Positions 45,491-48,844 of a stretch of 48,844 nucleotides of DNA are shown piece by piece (the stretch's first letter is position 1; every line of letters starts with the position of its first letter). A program made the position numbers and the translations under genes. The stretch comes from Kineosporia sp. R_H_3 (GTDB taxonomy: Bacteria; Actinomycetota; Actinomycetes; Actinomycetales; Kineosporiaceae), in assembly GCF_002198675.1 (NCBI RefSeq), contig NZ_MWLL01000201.1, forward strand, positions 1 to 48,844. The letters run 5' to 3'. Under the pieces are notes generated by a model. That model ran no database searches and was not told where the DNA came from. It saw nothing but the letters and a program-made list of their open reading frames with translations.

Positions 45491-47947
45491 TCAGATCGGC
45501 TGCGGCCGGCCGAACAGCCAGCCCTGGCCACGGTCGCAGCCGTAGCGGCGCAGGGCGTCCGCCTGCTCCTCGGTCTCCACGCCCTCGGCCGTGACGACGA
45601 GCCCGTGCGCGTGGGCGAGCGACACGATCGCGGACACGACGGCGTCCGCCCGGGCGCTCGTGCCGAGCCGGTTGACGAACGACCGGTCGATCTTCAGGAA
45701 GTCCAGCGGGAACCGGTCGAGGTAGGCGAGGGCCGAGTACCCGGTGCCGAAGTCGTCGAGGCCGACGTGCACGCCGAGGTCCTTGAGCCGGCGCACCTCG
45801 CGGGCGCGCCGTCCGGTCGCGTCGAGCAGGCTGGACTCGGTGAGCTCGACGAGCACCCGGTCGGCGGGGACGTCGTGCGCGGCGAGCGCGGCCGAGAGCC
45901 GGCGCAGGTAGGTCGGGTCGTCGAGCGTGCGCGCCGACACGTTGACGGCGACGCGCAGGTGCCCCGGGACGTCCGGCCGGGCGAGGTAGGCGACGGCGAG
46001 CTCGGTGATCCGGCTGTCGATCTCGACGACGAGGCCGGTGTCCTCGGCGACCGAGATGAACTCGCCGGGCTGCATGAGCCCGTGCTCGGGGTGCTCGAGG
46101 CGGGCGAGGGCCTCGCCCGCGACCCGGTCCCGGCTGCCGAGGTCGACGACGGGCTGCAGGTGCAGCCGGACGCCGTCGTGCGCGAGCGCCGTCCGCAGCC
46201 GCAGCTCGGACTCGATCCGGGCGTCCGCGCGGGCCCGCAGCGCGTCGTCGAAGACGGCGCACATGTCCCGGCCGGCGTCCTTGGCCTGGTAGAGCGCCAG
46301 GTCTGCCTGCCGGTAGAGGTCGACGACCGACCGGCCCGCCTCGGCGCACCCGGTGACGCCGACGCTCGCCGTCGTCACGAGCGACGCGCCGTCGGCGAGC
46401 ACGAAGGGCTCGGAGAGCCGCTCCCGCACGGTGGTCGCGACGACGAGGAGGGCGGCGTCGCCGGGGGCAGGGTCGAGCAGGACGGCGAACTCGTCGCCGC
46501 CGAGCCGGCACACGGTGGCGCCGCGCGGCGCGAGCCCGACGAGCCGGCGGCCGACCTCGACGAGCAGGGCGTCGCCGGCGACGTGGCCGAGGGAGTCGTT
46601 GACCACCTTGAAGCGGTCGAGGTCGAGGAGCAGGAGCCCGACCGGGTGCTCGGGGGAGGCGACGGCGAGCGCCTGCTCGAGCTGCTGCTCCAGGCAGGTC
46701 CGGTTGCCGAGGCCGGTGACGGGGTCCGTCAGGGCGAGCCGCTGGAGCTCCTCCTCGGCCGCGCGCTTGGCGGTCATGTCGGTGATGTGGAGCAGCACGC
46801 GGGTCGTGCCGTCCCGGCGGACGTCGGCGACGGCGGCGTGCACCCAGACCGGGATGTCGCGCCCGTCGCTGCGGACCGCGCGGACCTCGAGGGAGCTCTG
46901 CGGGGCGGGGCCGGTGAGGCTGTCGAGGAAGGCCGCGGCGGCGGCGCGGTCCTCGGGGTGGATCACCCCGGCCGCGAGCCCCATGGGCCGTTCCGGCAGG
47001 GAACGCCCGATGAGGTCGCCCATGGCCCGGTTGACCCGGTGCGCGGACCGGGTGCCGTCCGGCGCGACGTCGAACATGACCATCCCGATCGGGGCCTCGT
47101 CGAACGCGAGCCGGAACTTCTCCCGGCTCATCTCGAGGACGGCGACGTGCTCGGCCTCCTGCGTGACGTCGAGGGTCGCGCCGATGATGCCGACGATGTT
47201 CCCCTCGTCGTCGTGGACCGGCTCGGTCCAGGCGCGCAGGGTCCGGGTGCGGCCGTCGGGCGGCGTCGTCCGGAACTCGTTGCGCCAGCCGACCCCGGCG
47301 GCGAGGCACGCCTCCTCCTGGAGCCGGGTCCGCTCCCGGTCCACCGGGTCGAGCCACGTGCTCCAGGCGTTGAGGTCGACATGGGTGCCCGGGTCGAGAC
47401 CGACGAGCGCGAACATCTGCGGCGACCAGTGGATCGTGTGGTTGCGCAGGTCCCACTCCCAGATCGCGATCCCCGTGAGCTTGCGGGCGACGGCGAGGTG
47501 GCGCTGCGCCTCGGACGCGTCACCGGCGACGGCGACGTCCTCGGTGACGTCGACGAGGGTGACGACGGACGCGGCGGCGGCATGCATCCGGGGGGTCACG
47601 GCGGTGGTCGCGGCGGACAGCCAGCGGGGGCCGGCAGACGTCGTGACCGGGACGAGCCGGCGGTGGCCGACGGGGTCGGCGGGGAGGTCGAACGGGGGGT
47701 GCGACCCGAGCAGCGTGTCGCGGGGGACGTCGAGGAGGACCGCGGCGGTCGGGTTGGCGTCGAGGACGACCCCGTCGGCCGAGAGCAGCAGCATGCCCTG
47801 CGCGAGCCGGTCGAAGAGCAGGCCGAGCTGGGCGGCGTCGTCGCCGCGCTGGTCGTCGGGCGTGGCGGGGCCGGGCCGGGTCTTCGTCCCGGGGCCCGCC
47901 GGGCCGTGCGGGACCGGCACCCGGCCGGCCGCCGTGCGTGGGCTCAT
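45491..47947 (-). CDS. PAS-PAS-PAS-GGDEF-EAL cyclic-di-GMP signalling protein
   Basis: An 818-residue cytosolic protein that may make and break cyclic-di-GMP. PAS-like domains lie at about 40-150, 155-270 (IAIWEWDLRNHTIHWSPQMFALVG) and 280-400 (FRLAFDEAPIGMVMFD), then GGDEF with LTDPVTGLGNR, LLDLDRFKVVNDSLGH and RLGGDEFAVLL (intact GGDEF), and EAL with GEALARLEHPEHG, LVELTESSLL, LDDFGTGYSALAYL and LKIDRSFV, all catalytic-looking. No membrane helices. The start is uncertain: ATG 47947 is the conservative choice; a GTG at 48049 adds 34 non-conserved residues. It diverges from ssrA. Confidence 0.9.
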   Translation of the reverse strand: MSPRTAAGRVPVPHGPAGPGTKTRPGPATPDDQRGDDAAQLGLLFDRLAQGMLLLSADGVVLDANPTAAVLLDVPRDTLLGSHPPFDLPADPVGHRRLVPVTTSAGPRWLSAATTAVTPRMHAAAASVVTLVDVTEDVAVAGDASEAQRHLAVARKLTGIAIWEWDLRNHTIHWSPQMFALVGLDPGTHVDLNAWSTWLDPVDRERTRLQEEACLAAGVGWRNEFRTTPPDGRTRTLRAWTEPVHDDEGNIVGIIGATLDVTQEAEHVAVLEMSREKFRLAFDEAPIGMVMFDVAPDGTRSAHRVNRAMGDLIGRSLPERPMGLAAGVIHPEDRAAAAAFLDSLTGPAPQSSLEVRAVRSDGRDIPVWVHAAVADVRRDGTTRVLLHITDMTAKRAAEEELQRLALTDPVTGLGNRTCLEQQLEQALAVASPEHPVGLLLLDLDRFKVVNDSLGHVAGDALLVEVGRRLVGLAPRGATVCRLGGDEFAVLLDPAPGDAALLVVATTVRERLSEPFVLADGASLVTTASVGVTGCAEAGRSVVDLYRQADLALYQAKDAGRDMCAVFDDALRARADARIESELRLRTALAHDGVRLHLQPVVDLGSRDRVAGEALARLEHPEHGLMQPGEFISVAEDTGLVVEIDSRITELAVAYLARPDVPGHLRVAVNVSARTLDDPTYLRRLSAALAAHDVPADRVLVELTESSLLDATGRRAREVRRLKDLGVHVGLDDFGTGYSALAYLDRFPLDFLKIDRSFVNRLGTSARADAVVSAIVSLAHAHGLVVTAEGVETEEQADALRRYGCDRGQGWLFGRPQPI

Positions 47948-48180
47948 GGCGGCGTCACCCCTGCGCGGCGTCGGCGGCATGGCGCTGTCGCGCGCGGCGG
48001 ATGTCGTCACACGTGTGGTCTCGGTCCGCCCCGGGCGATCCTGGATCACCCGTCCGGGCTACTGCGGACATGGGACGGGACGGTATCGCCCCGCGGGGCG
48101 TCCCCGCGCGCCGCCGGGAACAGGGGCCGGGGTCCGGCTGTTGGACCGAAAGGACGTCGCGGCCTGTCCGGCGCGGCGGC

Positions 48181-48186
48181 TACAGT
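48181..48186 (+). promoter_or_regulatory. candidate ssrA promoter -10 (TACAGT)
   Basis: TACAGT lies 42 bp before the mature tmRNA 5' end, leaving a precursor leader of about 35 nt that RNase P would remove. No good -35 box is visible. The region 47948-48228 otherwise holds no gene. Confidence 0.35.
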
Positions 48187-48228
48187 GTCGGAGCGGGTCC
48201 CTCGGGCCCCGTGGTTGACAACTGCACA

Positions 48229-48595
48229 GGGGGTGACAGGTTTCGACGTTGGACGTCGTTCCAGGAGAAGCGGGCCGAGAAGGTGACGTGATCTCGTAAA
48301 CCTCGTCGCAAACCAATAGGTGCTAACACAAACAGCGCCGACTACGCCCTCGCCGCCTGAGCGAGTGTGATAGTCCGTCAGCCCGGGCACGCCTTCGGCC
48401 CGGTCGCTGGCGTCAGCTAGAAGGCCACTGGCCAAGGGTCCGGTCACGGGATCTGCGGCGACACCAACAGTGACTGAGCCCGGCTCGGCGACATGCATGC
48501 TGGATCGCCGGGGCTGAGAAACGCCGTAGCAGGCTGCGCCCGGAGAAGACCTGGTTCACCGCCAACGGACGCGGGTTCGATTCCCGCCACCTCCA
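48229..48595 (+). ncRNA. ssrA: transfer-messenger RNA (tmRNA)
   Basis: tmRNA, which with SmpB rescues stalled ribosomes and tags the peptide for proteolysis. Seen: the 5' GGGGGTGACAGGTTTCGAC start, an acceptor stem of 7 bp (48229-48235 with 48588-48594), a T-arm GGGTTCGATTCCC, and the tag frame after GCT at 48322: N-T-N-S-A-D-Y-A-L-A-A with a TGA at 48358-48360. The YALAA end is the usual degradation signal. The 3' CCA is not encoded. About 367 nt, a normal length. A very strong terminator begins 3 bp after it. Confidence 0.96.
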
Positions 48596-48739
48596 CGAAA
48601 TGGGTCGAGGCCCTCGCACAGCACCACCGTGCGAGGGCCTCGACCCATTTCATGCAGCCCGTGGGATCCGTCGCCTGCACCCATCCGTGCGGCGAGGAAC
48701 GAGCCGCAGGGCATGCGCGACGGATCCCGCCACCTCCAC
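48582..48739. repeat. 15-bp direct repeat of the ssrA 3' end (48582-48596 and 48725-48739)
   Basis: TCCCGCCACCTCCAC, the last bases of the tmRNA acceptor/T-arm, is repeated 143 bp downstream. The ssrA 3' end is a classical attachment site for phages and islands, so this may be a scar of an att site. The second copy is also the edge of an inverted repeat (48663-48674 with 48717-48728). Confidence 0.65.
48598..48650 (+). terminator. ssrA terminator with a 22-bp perfect stem
   Basis: Arms 48598-48619 and 48629-48650 pair without mismatch around a 9-nt loop, with the A-rich 5' side making the 3' side end in TTT. Confidence 0.85.
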
Positions 48740-48740
48740 T

Positions 48741-48820
48741 CGCGGCGAAGCCGCGAAGGGCCGAAGAACCACCGCAACGCGGCGAAGCCGCGAGCACACC
48801 TGCAACGCGGCGAAGCCGCG
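48741..48820. repeat. three copies of a 15-bp hairpin repeat
   Basis: CGCGGCGAAGCCGCG occurs at 48741-48755, 48778-48792 and 48806-48820. Each copy is a 6-bp stem with a GAA loop. The last two lie in a 28-bp period that is mostly conserved. The window ends shortly after, so the array may continue. Confidence 0.8.
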
Positions 48821-48844
48821 AGCCCCACGGACGCCCCCCACCCC

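Noticed and set aside
45605-48286. An 893-codon plus-strand frame opposite the GGDEF-EAL gene
   Set aside because: Shadow frame without any domain; GGDEF and EAL motifs on the other strand are unambiguous.
48741-48820. CRISPR array at the end of the window
   Set aside because: Spacings between the three repeats are unequal (22 and 13 bp), spacers are too short, and no cas genes are present.

Overview
This window comes from the chromosome of a very GC-rich actinobacterium. The evidence is a WhiB1-type regulator, a PdtaS-type sensor kinase, the 180-kDa-class NAD glutamate dehydrogenase, an FtsEX / coiled-coil M23 peptidase set, frequent GTG starts, and the order prfB - ftsE - ftsX - peptidase - smpB - ssrA. 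Cellulomonadaceae or a near relative in the Micrococcales is my best guess; that is inference from gene content, not a search.

Left chromosomal arm (1-20272): a GyrI-like protein, two alpha/beta hydrolases, pruA (proline/arginine catabolism), a DUF2505-type protein, the large NAD-GDH (glutamate to 2-oxoglutarate, the next step after PruA), pdtaS, whiB1, a small membrane protein, a SigB/SigF-type sigma factor with its anti-sigma kinase, a GNAT acetyltransferase, a large FHA-FtsK/SpoIIIE ATPase, and the 5' part of a cpaF/tadA-type secretion ATPase.

Foreign region (about 20273-37098): cpaF stops two codons after its Walker A motif. What follows is a mosaic, visibly AT-richer in parts: a lone HK97-type capsid gene, tail-fibre-like genes, a small-terminase-like gene, a terminase large subunit cut after about 60 codons, a phage-type glycosyltransferase, an IS3-family element, many membrane-anchored proteins of unknown function, and a compact plus-strand operon (26836-30177). 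That operon contains a winged-helix-like protein translationally coupled to a protein resembling predicted effector nucleases of conflict systems. No integrase is visible. The right edge runs into what looks like the last codons of a TadE-like gene, so the region seems to replace most of a tad pilus operon rather than simply interrupt it.

Right chromosomal arm (about 37098-48844): an SDR protein, a small conserved protein, prfB, an AIM24-family protein, a RIO-type kinase with an unusual structured leader, ftsE-ftsX and the secreted M23 peptidase they probably activate during division, smpB, a PAS-GGDEF-EAL cyclic-di-GMP protein, and ssrA (tmRNA). A partial duplicate of the ssrA 3' end and small hairpin repeats follow ssrA.

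The most interesting places are the 28685-30177 module, the paired membrane paralogues at 34784-36284, the tad replacement junctions, the structured leader of the RIO kinase, and the ssrA-downstream repeats. All function calls rest on sequence reading and memory of families; no database search was possible.
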